Part shown: positions 54,817 through 63,549 of the stretch, one piece after another
Numbering within the stretch: the first letter of the stretch is position 1
How the letters are laid out: every line of letters begins with the position of its first letter
Notes under the pieces: model-generated
What the model saw: the letters and a program-made list of their open reading frames with translations, nothing else
Told to the model about the DNA's origin: nothing
The model's database searches: none
From: Proteobacteria bacterium SG_bin6
Lineage (GTDB): Bacteria > Pseudomonadota > Alphaproteobacteria > Sphingomonadales > Sphingomonadaceae
Direction: 5' to 3'
Length of the DNA: 64,000 nt
NCBI GenBank assembly: GCA_002083435.1
Contig: LWDJ01000030.1
Coordinates: forward strand, 1-64,000
Position numbers and translations under genes: made by a program

Positions 54817-56651
54817 GCCGCGCGCTTCTTGGCGTGGAGCAAGATCGCTGAAAGCGCCGCCGGGGTGATGCCCCTTATCCGTCCGGCGGCGGCGAGGCTC
54901 GTCGGCGCCGCCTTGCTCAATTTCTCGATCATCTCGGCGGAAAGCCCGGGAATCGCGGCATAGTCGAGCGTCGCCGGGAGCGGCAGCGCCTCCTCGCGGC
55001 GCAGCGCCGCGACTTCGGCGGCCTGGCGTTCGAGATAGGGGGCATAGCGCGCATCCTCGACCAGCTCGGCGAGCAACTCGGCCGGCGCCGCCTCGGCGAG
55101 GCCAGGGGCGACATGCGCGAGCGTCACCCCGGGAAAACGCAGCCAAGTCCAGGCGCTGTGCCGCCCCGCGTCGAGCGCGATCTCGGCGCCGCGCGCGCGC
55201 AGTTCGGCGGCGGTGAGGGGGGCTTCGAGCCGATCGCGCAGCGCCGCCCGCGCCGCCATCCGCACGGCATGGCGCGCCCGGCGCTCGGGGCCGAGGCAGC
55301 CGAGCCCCTCGGCGATGGGGCCGAGGCGCGTCTCGGCATTGTCGGCGCGCAGGCTCAGGCGAAATTCGGCGCGCGCGGTGAGCATGCGATAGGGCTCGGT
55401 CACGCCGTGGAGCACCAGATCGTCGAGCATCACCCCGATATAGCTCGACGCGCGATCGAGCCGCGCCGGTGCGAGATCGAGCGCGTGCGCGGCGGCGTTG
55501 AGCCCCGCGATCAGCCCTTGCGCGGCGGCCTCTTCATAGCCGGTGGTGCCGTTGATCTGCCCGGCGCAGAACAGCCCGGGCAGCGCGCGCAGTTCCAATC
55601 GAGGGTCGAGGGCACGCGGATCGATATGATCATATTCCACCGCATAGCCCGGCTGCGCGATCACCGCGCGCTCGAGCCCTTCGATCGACGCGATCATCGC
55701 TTCCTGAACATCGATCGGGAGCGAGGTCGAAATGCCGTTGGGATAGATCAGCGGATCGTCGAGCCCCTCAGGCTCCAGGAAAATTTGATGGCCGTCACGG
55801 TCGCCGAAGCGGTGGATCTTGTCCTCGATCGAGGGGCAATAGCGCGGGCCCGCCGCGTCGATCGCCCCGGTGAACAGCGGCGAGCGATCGAGCCCGGCGC
55901 GGATGATCGCGTGCGTGCGTTCATTGGTTCGCGTCACCGCGCAGAAGAGTTGCGGCAGCGCGCGCGGGGGTGAAGCGGGGGACATGGTCCAGGGCTCGTC
56001 ATCCGAGCGTTGCTCGGTGAGCCGTGCCCAGTCGATCGTGCGCCCGTCGAGCCGGGGCGGGGTGCCGGTCTTGAGTCGCGCCATCGGCAGGCCGAGCGCG
56101 CGGAGTTGCACCCCAAGCCGCGTCGCCGCGCGCTCGCCGATCCGCCCGCCTTCGCCGCGCTCCTCGCCGCGAAAGATGCGGCCGCCGAGGAACGTGCCGG
56201 TCGCGAGCACCACCGCCGGCGCGCGCAGCGCCCGACCATCGGCGAGCGTTACGCCGCCCAAGCATCCGCGCTCGACCAACAACGCCTCGGCCTCGCCCTC
56301 GATCACCGTCAGCCCCGGTTGCGCGGCGAGCATCGCTTGGATCGCGGCGGCATAGAGCTTGCGGTCGGCCTGGACGCGCGGACCCTGGACGGCGGTGCCC
56401 TTGCTGCGGTTGAGCATGCGATAATGGATACCGGCGGCATCGGTCGCGCGCGCGATCAGCCCATCGAAGGCATCGACCTCGCGAACCAAATGGCCCTTGC
56501 CGAGACCGCCGATCGCGGGGTTGCACGACATCGCGCCGAGCTTGGCGGCGTCGAAACTCACCAGCGCGGTGCGCGCGCCGCGCCGGGCGGCGGCGGCGGC
56601 GGCCTCGGTGCCGGCATGGCCCCCGCCGATCACGATCACATCGAAGCGCAT
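54813..56651 (-). CDS. mnmG: tRNA uridine 5-carboxymethylaminomethyl enzyme MnmG
   Basis: A 612-aa FAD enzyme (GidA) that with MnmE modifies wobble U34. The FAD motif VIVIGGGHAGTEAAAAAARR lies at 5-24, GAMSCNPAIGGLGKGHLVRE near 44-63 and GLFCAGQINGTTGYEEAAAQ near 360-379. It is cotranscribed with mnmE upstream, 54 bases away across a parS-like site, and with rsmG downstream. Confidence 0.97.
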   Translation of the reverse strand: MRFDVIVIGGGHAGTEAAAAAARRGARTALVSFDAAKLGAMSCNPAIGGLGKGHLVREVDAFDGLIARATDAAGIHYRMLNRSKGTAVQGPRVQADRKLYAAAIQAMLAAQPGLTVIEGEAEALLVERGCLGGVTLADGRALRAPAVVLATGTFLGGRIFRGEERGEGGRIGERAATRLGVQLRALGLPMARLKTGTPPRLDGRTIDWARLTEQRSDDEPWTMSPASPPRALPQLFCAVTRTNERTHAIIRAGLDRSPLFTGAIDAAGPRYCPSIEDKIHRFGDRDGHQIFLEPEGLDDPLIYPNGISTSLPIDVQEAMIASIEGLERAVIAQPGYAVEYDHIDPRALDPRLELRALPGLFCAGQINGTTGYEEAAAQGLIAGLNAAAHALDLAPARLDRASSYIGVMLDDLVLHGVTEPYRMLTARAEFRLSLRADNAETRLGPIAEGLGCLGPERRARHAVRMAARAALRDRLEAPLTAAELRARGAEIALDAGRHSAWTWLRFPGVTLAHVAPGLAEAAPAELLAELVEDARYAPYLERQAAEVAALRREEALPLPATLDYAAIPGLSAEMIEKLSKAAPTSLAAAGRIRGITPAALSAILLHAKKRAA

Positions 56652-56688
56652 GGCGCGCCGCTACACCGCTCGTGCGCGCCGGTCAAAA

Positions 56689-56704
56689 TGTTCCACGTGA
56701 AACG
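56689..56704. other. parS-like site 4 (between mnmE and mnmG)
   Basis: TGTTCCACGTGAAACG sits in the only non-coding gap of this cluster, with two differences from consensus. Confidence 0.85.
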
Positions 56705-56705
56705 C

Positions 56706-57983
56706 TCATTTGCCGATGCAGAAGCGGCTGAACAACGCGTCGAGCATGGCCTCGGTCCCCGCCGCGCCGGTCACCGCGTCGAGCGCGCGCCGGGCGAGGC
56801 GGCACTGCTCGGCGACGAGGATGAGATCGGTTTCCGTCGCCGCCGCCGCGATCGCATCCGCCGCTTCGCAGACGAGCGCGCGCTGGCGGGCGTTGAGCGC
56901 GAGTTGATCGGCGCGGGGCAGGAGCGCCGCGGCGCGCTCGGCAAGCGCCGCCCAAAGCGCGTCGAGCCCCGCGCCTGTCCGCGCCGACAGCGCCAGCCGG
57001 TCGCCGACAACGGGGGGCCGCGCATCGGCGCGGGGGTAGAGCCACAGCGCGCCCGGGGGCGGGGGCATATCGTCGAGCCAAAGCAGAATGTCCGCCTGGG
57101 CGGCGGCGGCGCGGGCGCGGGCGATGCCGATCGCCTCGATCGGGTCGTCGGTCGCCTCGGCGAGGCCCGCCGTGTCGATCAACAGATAGGCGATCCCGTC
57201 GCGAACGATCGGCGCCTCGATCCGATCGCGCGTCGTCCCCGCGATCGGCGAGACGATCGCTGCCTCGCGCCCGGCGAGCGCGTTGAACAAGGTCGATTTG
57301 CCGGCATTGGGCGGCCCGGCGAGCACCACCCGCACCCCATCGCGCAACCGCTCGACCGGGGGCGCGGCGAGCACCGCCGCCATCTCCGCGCCGAGCGCCG
57401 CGAGTTCGACGGGGAGCGTCGCGGGGGGCGCGGCGACATCGCCCTCGTCCGAAAAATCGAGCACCGCCTCGACCAGCGCCGAGGCGTTCACCAGCCGCGC
57501 CGTCCAGTCCCGAACGCGCCGGCTCACCACCCCCTCGGCTGCGGCGAGCGCGGCGCGACGCGCGGCTTCGGTCTCGGCCATCAGCAAATCGCCCAGCCCC
57601 TCGGCCTCGGCGAGATCGATCCGCCCGTTGAGCAGCGCGCGGCGGGTGAACTCGCCGGGCTCGGCCAGGCGCGCGCCCGCCGCCGTTAGCGCCGCCGACA
57701 CCGCAGCCACCACCGCACGCCCGCCGTGCAGATGAAGCTCGACCAAATCCTCGCCACTCGCGCTGCGCGGCCCGGGGAAGACGAGGAGCAGCGCCCGGTC
57801 GAGCAGCGCGCCCGCCGCGTCGCGCAAAGCCCGCAGGCTGGCGCGGCGCGGCGGGGGGAGGGGGCCGGCGAGATGTTCGGCGATCACGAAGGCGCGCGCG
57901 CCGCTCAGCCGCACCACCGCGATCGCGGCGGGCGGCGGTCCGCTCGCCACCGCGAAGATCGTGTCACTTGCGCGTGGCGGCAT
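56706..57983 (-). CDS. mnmE: tRNA modification GTPase MnmE
   Basis: A 425-aa GTPase partner of MnmG. The N-terminal domain starts TIFAVASGPPPAAIAVVRLSG; G1 is LAGPPNAGKSTLFNAL near 216-231, IAGTTRDRIEAP follows, G3 is LLIDTAGL, and the C-terminus is the required FCIGK. G4 is not a canonical NKxD (LLWLDDMPP region), a known departure in some sphingomonads or a weakened site. It is slightly short for the family (about 450). Confidence 0.95.
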   Translation of the reverse strand: MPPRASDTIFAVASGPPPAAIAVVRLSGARAFVIAEHLAGPLPPPRRASLRALRDAAGALLDRALLLVFPGPRSASGEDLVELHLHGGRAVVAAVSAALTAAGARLAEPGEFTRRALLNGRIDLAEAEGLGDLLMAETEAARRAALAAAEGVVSRRVRDWTARLVNASALVEAVLDFSDEGDVAAPPATLPVELAALGAEMAAVLAAPPVERLRDGVRVVLAGPPNAGKSTLFNALAGREAAIVSPIAGTTRDRIEAPIVRDGIAYLLIDTAGLAEATDDPIEAIGIARARAAAAQADILLWLDDMPPPPGALWLYPRADARPPVVGDRLALSARTGAGLDALWAALAERAAALLPRADQLALNARQRALVCEAADAIAAAATETDLILVAEQCRLARRALDAVTGAAGTEAMLDALFSRFCIGK

Positions 57984-58191
57984 CGAACAATTGGCGCCAG
58001 AAAGTTACTCCCGCTTCCCCCATCGGCGCCCAGCTGCGCATGATCGCTTCCATCATTTCCGGGCGTATCTGGCCGTCCATCATCTCCAGCAGCGTCGCGA
58101 CATATTTTTCATGCACCGGGCTAAGATCGGGCAGCCCCATCGCCCGGCGCGCTTCCTCGGGGGTGCATTCGACTTCGACATTGATTTTCAA
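57964..58191 (-). CDS. DUF6489-like small protein
   Basis: A 75-aa protein starting at a TTG (58191, GGAG about 6 bases upstream): KINVEVECTPEEARRAMGLP then DLSPVHEKYVATLLEMMDGQ and MMEAIMRSWAPMGEAGVTFW. I recognise it as a DUF6489-type alphaproteobacterial protein, commonly before mnmE and related to polyhydroxyalkanoate-granule or phasin-like neighbours only by length. Its 3' end overlaps mnmE by 20 bases. Function unknown. Confidence 0.75.
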   Translation of the reverse strand: MKINVEVECTPEEARRAMGLPDLSPVHEKYVATLLEMMDGQIRPEMMEAIMRSWAPMGEAGVTFWRQLFDAATRK

Positions 58192-58239
58192 CGCGTCTCT
58201 CCGCTTGAGCGCCGCGCGCGGGCACGGCATAGCGGCGCC

Positions 58240-58701
58240 ATGTATGCGCGCGATCACGGCGGAATCGCAACGCCGATCGGAACCGTCGCGATCGAGCTCG
58301 AGCAGGGCGCGCTCGCGCGGGTGACGATCGGCGGCGCGGTTTCACGTGGAACATCGGCGCTCGCGATCGAGGCGCTGCGCCAGCTCGAGGCGTGGTTCGC
58401 GGGGGAGCGGCGCGACTTCGATCTCCCGCTCGCGCCCGTGCCCACGCCGCGCGGCGCTGAACTGCGCGCCGGGCTCGTCGCGGTCGGCTATGGCGAGACG
58501 CTCAGCTATGGTGCGCTCGCCAAGCGCTTGGGATCGAGCGCGCGCGCGATCGGCCAACTGTGCGCGCGCAACCCACTGCCGATCGTCGTGCCGTGCCACC
58601 GCGTCTTGGGGGCGAATGGCGTGCTCGGGCATTATTCGGCGGGTGAGGGGAGCGCGACCAAAGCCTGGCTGATCGCGCATGAACGAGGAGAAAGCCGATG
58701 A
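58240..58701 (+). CDS. ogt: Methylated-DNA-cysteine methyltransferase
   Basis: A 153-aa O6-alkylguanine repair protein. The acceptor cysteine lies in LPIVVPCHRVLGANG near residues 108-122, with YGETLSYGALAKRLGSSARA before it. The N-terminal domain is shorter than in Ada. The ATG at 58240 is used; the frame is open to 57961. It overlaps the next gene by 4 bases and is divergent from the DUF6489-like gene. It contains a parS-like site. Confidence 0.92.
   Translation: MYARDHGGIATPIGTVAIELEQGALARVTIGGAVSRGTSALAIEALRQLEAWFAGERRDFDLPLAPVPTPRGAELRAGLVAVGYGETLSYGALAKRLGSSARAIGQLCARNPLPIVVPCHRVLGANGVLGHYSAGEGSATKAWLIAHERGESR
58338..58353. other. parS-like site 5 (inside ogt)
   Basis: GGTTTCACGTGGAACA retains the CACGTG core with two differences from consensus. 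Confidence 0.85.
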
Positions 58702-59390
58702 TCACGATCGACACGCTCGACGGCGAGGGCCGGTTCAACGCCTATGTCGCCGAACCCCAGGGGGCGCCGCGCGGCGCCATCGTGGTGATCCAGGAAATTT
58801 TCGGGGTGAACCCGGGTATCCGCCAAAAATGCGACGGCCTCGCCGCGCAAGGCTATTTGGCGATCGCCCCCGATCTCTTCTGGCGGCTCGAGCCCGGGGT
58901 CGAGCTCGATCCCGACGTGCCCGAGCAATTTCAGCGAGCACTCGCGCTGATGGGCAAGTTCGACCAGGATCTGGCGATCCGCGATCTCGAAGCGACGATC
59001 CGCGCGGCGCGGGCGCGGCTCGGCGATGGCGGCAAGGTCGGCGTGGTGGGCTATTGCCTCGGCGGGCGGCTGGCTTATCTGGTCGCGGCGCGCACCGATG
59101 CCGATGCGAGCGTGGGCTATTATGCGGTCGGCATCCCGGGGCTGCTAAGCGAGAAACACGCGATCGCCAACCCGCTGCTGCTCCACATCGCCGGCGAAGA
59201 CGGTTTCGTGCCCAAGGACGCGCAAGCGGCAATGCACGCGGGGCTCGACGATCACCCCAAGGTGACGTTGTTCGATTACCCGGGCGAGGACCATGGCTTC
59301 GCGACCGAAAGCGGCAAGCGCCGCTCGGACGCGGCGGCGAAGCTGGCGGACGAACGAACGATGGCGTTCTTCGCGGAACATCTGGGGTAA
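58698..59390 (+). CDS. Dienelactone hydrolase family protein
   Basis: A 230-aa alpha/beta hydrolase of the dienelactone hydrolase type. Nucleophile Cys in VGVVGYCLGGRLAYLVAA near 117-134, the catalytic Asp in HIAGEDGFVPKDA near 170 and His in YPGEDHGFATESGKR near 200. It may hydrolyse carboxymethylenebutenolide or a related lactone; the true substrate is unknown. Coupled to ogt by a 4-base overlap. REP-like hairpins follow its stop. Confidence 0.9.
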   Translation: MITIDTLDGEGRFNAYVAEPQGAPRGAIVVIQEIFGVNPGIRQKCDGLAAQGYLAIAPDLFWRLEPGVELDPDVPEQFQRALALMGKFDQDLAIRDLEATIRAARARLGDGGKVGVVGYCLGGRLAYLVAARTDADASVGYYAVGIPGLLSEKHAIANPLLLHIAGEDGFVPKDAQAAMHAGLDDHPKVTLFDYPGEDHGFATESGKRRSDAAAKLADERTMAFFAEHLG

Positions 59391-59398
59391 GCGCAATT

Positions 59399-59595
59399 CC
59401 TCCCCGTTCACGGGGAGGTGTCACGCCGAAGGCGTGACGGAGGGGGGCGTCTCGTAGCGCGACGCCGCGCTATCGGCCTGCCCCCTCCACCATCGCTTCG
59501 CGGCCACCGGCTTGTTTTGCAAGCCGGGCTACGGCGGATCACCTGCCCCCGGCAGGTGAGTTGTCCGTCTACCCCCCTCCCCGCGAGCGGGGAGG
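59399..59595. repeat. Multi-hairpin extragenic repeat
   Basis: Four perfect hairpins in about 200 bases: CCTCCCCG/CGGGGAGG (59399-59418), GTCACGCC/GGCGTGAC (59420-59438), CACCTGCC/GGCAGGTG (59540-59558) and CCTCCCCGC/GCGGGGAGG (59576-59595). This is a compound repeat of a type often seen in sphingomonad intergenes, between convergent genes. No protein is encoded. Confidence 0.8.
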
Positions 59596-59599
59596 AATT

Positions 59600-60286
59600 C
59601 TAGAACAATGTCGCGATGCCCACCTCGGGGTCGACGATGCCATCGAAGATCATTCGCCCGGCGACATAGAGGATCACTACCAAGCCGACATAACCGATCC
59701 AGCGATAACGCCCGATCAGCCGCGCGATGATGTTCGCCGCCAGCCCCATCAGCGCGACCGACAAAAGCAAACCGATCACCAAAATGCCCGGATGCTCGCG
59801 CGCCGCGCCCGCGACCGCGAGCACGTTATCGAGGCTCATCGAAACATCGGCGATCGCCACCGCCCAAGCGGCCGAAGCAAAGCTCTTGGCCGGGCGCAGC
59901 GGCGCGGCGTCGTCATCCTCGCCGGGCGCGTTGTGGCGGAGTTCCCGCCAGAATTTCCACGAAACCCACAGCAGCAACAGCCCGCCCGCGAAGACCAGGC
60001 CGACGAGCTGAAGCAATTGGGTGACGATCAGCGCGAAGAGCACCCGCAGCACCAGCGCCGCGCCGATCCCGATCAGGATGACGCGGCGACGTTGCTCGGC
60101 GGGCAGTCCGGCGGCGAGCGCGCCGACGACGATCGCATTGTCGCCGGCCAGCAGCACGTCGATCGCGAGCACCTGCAAGAACGCCGAGAGCGCGCTCGGC
60201 GACCCTAAGTTACTGAAATCGGCGACGATATTCGACCACATCGACGAAGCGGCGAGCGCGGAGGCGGCAAGGGCGGTGATCATCAT
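59600..60286 (-). CDS. TerC-family integral membrane protein
   Basis: A 228-aa TerC/YjbE-type membrane protein with about seven helices. The conserved acidic positions are in LAIDVLLAGDNAIVVGALAAG (about 40-60) and ADVSMSLDNVLAVAGAAREH (about 147-166). Members transport or sense metal ions such as manganese or calcium; specificity is unclear. It starts 22 bases downstream of rho in the same direction. Confidence 0.9.
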   Translation of the reverse strand: MMITALAASALAASSMWSNIVADFSNLGSPSALSAFLQVLAIDVLLAGDNAIVVGALAAGLPAEQRRRVILIGIGAALVLRVLFALIVTQLLQLVGLVFAGGLLLLWVSWKFWRELRHNAPGEDDDAAPLRPAKSFASAAWAVAIADVSMSLDNVLAVAGAAREHPGILVIGLLLSVALMGLAANIIARLIGRYRWIGYVGLVVILYVAGRMIFDGIVDPEVGIATLF

Positions 60287-60307
60287 CGAACGAACGCCTG
60301 CGCCGCC

Positions 60308-61564
60308 TTATTGGTTCATCGAATCGAAGAAGTCCTCGTTGGTCTTCGAATCCTTCATCTTGTCGAGCAGGAACTCCATCGCGTCGATCGTGCCCATTTG
60401 CATCAGGATACGGCGCAGCACCCACATCTTGCTGAGCTTGGCCTTATCGACCAGCAACTCTTCCTTGCGCGTGCCCGACTTGCCGACATCGAGCGCCGGG
60501 AAGATACGCTTGTCCGCAACCTTGCGATCGAGCACGATTTCGCTGTTGCCGGTGCCCTTGAATTCTTCGAAGATCACTTCGTCCATCCGGCTGCCGGTAT
60601 CGATCAGCGCCGTCGCGATGATCGAGAGCGACCCGCCCTCCTCGATGTTGCGCGCGGCGCCGAAGAAGCGCTTGGGGCGCTGGAGCGCATTGGCGTCGAC
60701 GCCGCCGGTCAACACCTTGCCCGAGCTGGGGACGACGGTGTTGTAGGCGCGGCCGAGACGCGTGATCGAATCGAGCAGGATCACCACGTCCTTCTTGTGC
60801 TCGACCAGGCGCTTGGCCTTTTCGATCACCATTTCGGCGACTTGCACGTGGCGGCTGGCGGGCTCGTCGAAGGTCGAGCTGATCACTTCGCCCTTCACCG
60901 AGCGCTGCATGTCGGTCACTTCCTCGGGCCGCTCGTCGATGAGGAGCACGATCAGGAAGATTTCGGGGTGATTGTCGGTGATCGCCTTGGCGATATTCTG
61001 GAGCAGCACCGTCTTGCCGACGCGCGGCGGCGCCACGATCAGCGCGCGCTGGCCCTTGCCCTGGGGCGAGACGATGTCGATCACCCGCGCGCTCTTGTCC
61101 TTGATCGTCGGGTCGGCGGGATCGAGGCGCAACTTTTCGTCGGGGTAGAGCGGGGTCAGATTGTCGAAATTCACCCGGTGGCGCAGCGCCTCGGGATCGT
61201 CGAAATTGACCGAGGTGAGGCGGGTGAGCGCGAAATAGCGCTCGCCATCCTTGGGGCCGCGGATCTCGCCTTCCACCGTGTCGCCGGTGCGCAGCCCGAA
61301 TTTGCGGACTTGATTGGGCGAGACGTAAATATCGTCGGGGCCGGCGAGATAATTGGCCTCGGGGCTGCGCAAGAAGCCGAAGCCATCGGGCAGCACCTCG
61401 ATCGTGCCGAGCCCCATGATCTGCTCGGCGCGATCAGCGAGCACTTTCAGGATGCCGAACATCAGATCCTGTTTGCGCATGGTCGACGCGCCTTCGACGC
61501 CGAGCCCTTCGGCCATTTCGACCAGGTCGGCGGGAGTCTTTTTCTTGAGGTCGGCGAGGTGCAT
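60308..61564 (-). CDS. rho: Transcription termination factor Rho
   Basis: A 418-aa hexameric RNA helicase. The N-terminal helix bundle MHLADLKKKTPADLVEMAEG, RNA-binding cold-shock region GFGFLRSPEANYLAGPDDIY (about 67-86), Walker A IVAPPRVGKTVLLQNIAKAI near 175-194, Walker B VLLIDERPEEVTDM and the R loop. The ATG at 61564 gives the usual N-terminus; the frame runs to 61732 without similarity. It ends 20 bases upstream of the terC-like gene. Confidence 0.97.
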   Translation of the reverse strand: MHLADLKKKTPADLVEMAEGLGVEGASTMRKQDLMFGILKVLADRAEQIMGLGTIEVLPDGFGFLRSPEANYLAGPDDIYVSPNQVRKFGLRTGDTVEGEIRGPKDGERYFALTRLTSVNFDDPEALRHRVNFDNLTPLYPDEKLRLDPADPTIKDKSARVIDIVSPQGKGQRALIVAPPRVGKTVLLQNIAKAITDNHPEIFLIVLLIDERPEEVTDMQRSVKGEVISSTFDEPASRHVQVAEMVIEKAKRLVEHKKDVVILLDSITRLGRAYNTVVPSSGKVLTGGVDANALQRPKRFFGAARNIEEGGSLSIIATALIDTGSRMDEVIFEEFKGTGNSEIVLDRKVADKRIFPALDVGKSGTRKEELLVDKAKLSKMWVLRRILMQMGTIDAMEFLLDKMKDSKTNEDFFDSMNQ

Positions 61565-61777
61565 GGGAAGTCCAGCGATTTGGGGAGAAGGGCCGGCCAG
61601 GCCAGACGCGGCCCGGGGCGCGATAGAGGCGGGACGGCGCCGCGCGGCACCGTTCAGTGCGCGATAAGTGGGGCGGCGCCCGGCGTCAAGCAAGGGGCGG
61701 CGGATCGAGACGAAGCCGGGATGCGGCGGCACCGGATGGTGCGCGACAAGTTCGATATCGGCGCGTTCACCCCCCCC

Positions 61778-62233
61778 TCAAAACGGCTGCACGATCACCA
61801 AAATCACGATGAGCGTCACCGCGACGCCGGGTATCTCGTTGATCAACCGCAGCGTCCGCCCGGCGAGCCGCGCGCGGCCGTTCGCGAGCGCGCGCGCATA
61901 GCCCACCGCCCAACCGTGGAAGCCGCTCAGCAGCACCACCAAGGCGAGCTTGGCGTGGAGCCAGCCCAGCCCCGGCGCGCCCGAAAACAGCCCCGAATTG
62001 GCCGCGAGCATTAGCCCCAGCACCCAGACGATGATCAGCGACGGGTTGAGGATGATGTTCTTGAGCTTGGTCTCGCGCTCCACCCAGCGCTGCGCTTGCG
62101 GGCCGCTCAACCCATCTTCTTGGTGATAGACGAAGAAGCGCGGCAGCATGAACAGCCCCGCCATCCAGAAGATCACGAAGATCAGATGCGCCGCCTTCAC
62201 CCAGGGGTAAGCATTGCCGAGCCAACCAATCAT
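61778..62233 (-). CDS. hemJ: HemJ-type protoporphyrinogen oxidase
   Basis: A 151-aa membrane protein with four helices, CopD/UPF0093 type. WVKAAHLIFVIFWMAGLFML (about 11-30) includes the conserved His, and LPRFFVYHQ and LNPSLIIVWVLGLMLA follow, then WLHAKLALVVLLSGFHGW. HemJ oxidises protoporphyrinogen IX in bacteria lacking HemG/HemY. It overlaps hemE by 4 bases (ATGA), forming a haem operon. Confidence 0.93.
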   Translation of the reverse strand: MIGWLGNAYPWVKAAHLIFVIFWMAGLFMLPRFFVYHQEDGLSGPQAQRWVERETKLKNIILNPSLIIVWVLGLMLAANSGLFSGAPGLGWLHAKLALVVLLSGFHGWAVGYARALANGRARLAGRTLRLINEIPGVAVTLIVILVIVQPF

Positions 62234-63252
62234 GCCGCCCCCCTTAGCCGATCGACGAGCGCGTGGACATGCTCGATCGGGGTTTGCTGCAAGATGCCAT
62301 GCCCCAGGTTGAAGACATGCGGGCGATCGGCGAAGGCGGCGAGGATGCGGTCGATCGCGGTCGCAAGCGTGGCGCCCCCGGCGAGCAGCGCGAGCGGATC
62401 GAGATTGCCCTGCACCGGCAGTCCCTCGGGCAGGACCGCGTCGGCCCATTCGGGATCGACCGTCTCGTCGAGCCCGAGCGCGTCGACCCCGGTTTCGACC
62501 GCATAGGCCGGCAGCTTGCCGCCCGCGCCCTTGGGAAAGCCGATGATCACCGCGTGCGGCACCCGCGCGCGCAACCGGCGGACGATCTCGGCATTGGGGG
62601 CGATCACCCAGCGTTCGAATTGTGCGGGCGAAAGGCTCCCCGCCCAGCTATCGAACAATTGCACCGCATCGACCCCGGCGGTGAATTGTTCGGCGAGATA
62701 ATCGACCGTCACCTCGATCACGCGATCGACGATCGCCGCGAACGCCTCCGGATCGCGATAGGCATAATGCCGCGTCTCGCTCTGGTCGCGGCTGCCATGG
62801 CCCACGACCATATAGGTCGCGACCGTCCAGGGGCTGCCCGCGAAGCCCAGGAACGTCGTCTCGGGCGAAAGCGCGGCGGCGACGCGGCGCACCGTTTCAT
62901 ACACGGGCTCGAGCCGCGCGGGCGCCGGGGTGAGCGCATCGAGCGCGGCATCGACCAGCGCGGGGGAGAGTTCGGGCCCCTCACCCACGCCGAAGCGGAG
63001 CTGCTGGCCGATCGCCCAGGGGACCATCAAAATGTCCGAAAACAGGATCGCCGCGTCGAAGCCGAAGCGGCGCAAGGGCTGGAGCGTCACCTCGGTCGCC
63101 GCCTCGGGATCGGTCGCGAGGTCGAGAAAGCCGCCCTTCTCCGCCCGCAGCGCGCGATATTCGGGCAGATAACGCCCCGCCTGGCGCATCAGCCACAAGG
63201 GCGGGCGCGGCTGCCGCTCGCCCTTCAGCGCCGCGAGCAAAGTCTTGGTCAC
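62230..63252 (-). CDS. hemE: Uroporphyrinogen decarboxylase
   Basis: A 340-aa enzyme making coproporphyrinogen III. RQPRPPLWLMRQAGRYLPEY (about 15-34), AILFSDILMVPWAIGQ near 69-84, FAGSPWTVATYMVVG near 136 and FNLGHGILQQTPIEHV near the end are signatures. The GTG start at 63252 is supported by similarity from MTKTLLAALKGE. Upstream is the candidate oriC region, as in Caulobacter where oriC lies beside hemE. Confidence 0.96.
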   Translation of the reverse strand: MTKTLLAALKGERQPRPPLWLMRQAGRYLPEYRALRAEKGGFLDLATDPEAATEVTLQPLRRFGFDAAILFSDILMVPWAIGQQLRFGVGEGPELSPALVDAALDALTPAPARLEPVYETVRRVAAALSPETTFLGFAGSPWTVATYMVVGHGSRDQSETRHYAYRDPEAFAAIVDRVIEVTVDYLAEQFTAGVDAVQLFDSWAGSLSPAQFERWVIAPNAEIVRRLRARVPHAVIIGFPKGAGGKLPAYAVETGVDALGLDETVDPEWADAVLPEGLPVQGNLDPLALLAGGATLATAIDRILAAFADRPHVFNLGHGILQQTPIEHVHALVDRLRGAA

Positions 63253-63549
63253 GCCTTTCCCCCTTCAATCAAAAGAATCTTAAAAAGGATGTTGTGGTGG
63301 TTGGTGCGGTTGATGCCGGGGCTTAAGGCTTCGGCCCAGACTTGCCAACAGCTTGACCGGGAACGGCACGGCGGCGCGGGCGGAGTCGCGATGGGCGTGC
63401 CCATGATTCACAGCCTGTGGGCCGATCCATCCCATGTGCGCGGGGCTGTGGACGAGCGGGGCGTTTGTCCACGGTGGCGCCGGGCTTTGCGCGGGGGCGA
63501 AGTTACGCTAGCGCTTGTTCGGCATGTTATCCCCAGAAGCGCCCCGGTG
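63253..63549. other. Candidate chromosome origin region (oriC)
   Basis: The 297-base gap between divergent hemE and ppsR. An AT-rich tract (63266-63290, CAATCAAAAGAATCTTAAAA and following) lies beside hemE. DnaA-box-like sequences are TTATCCCCA at 63527-63535 (one mismatch), TTGTCCACG at 63465-63473, and TGTGGACGA (reverse orientation) at 63447-63455. parAB-parS 5-10 kb away fits. The exact origin is unproven. Confidence 0.5.

Noticed and set aside
60311..62014. 567-residue frame antisense to rho
   Set aside because: Reverse-complement shadow of rho.
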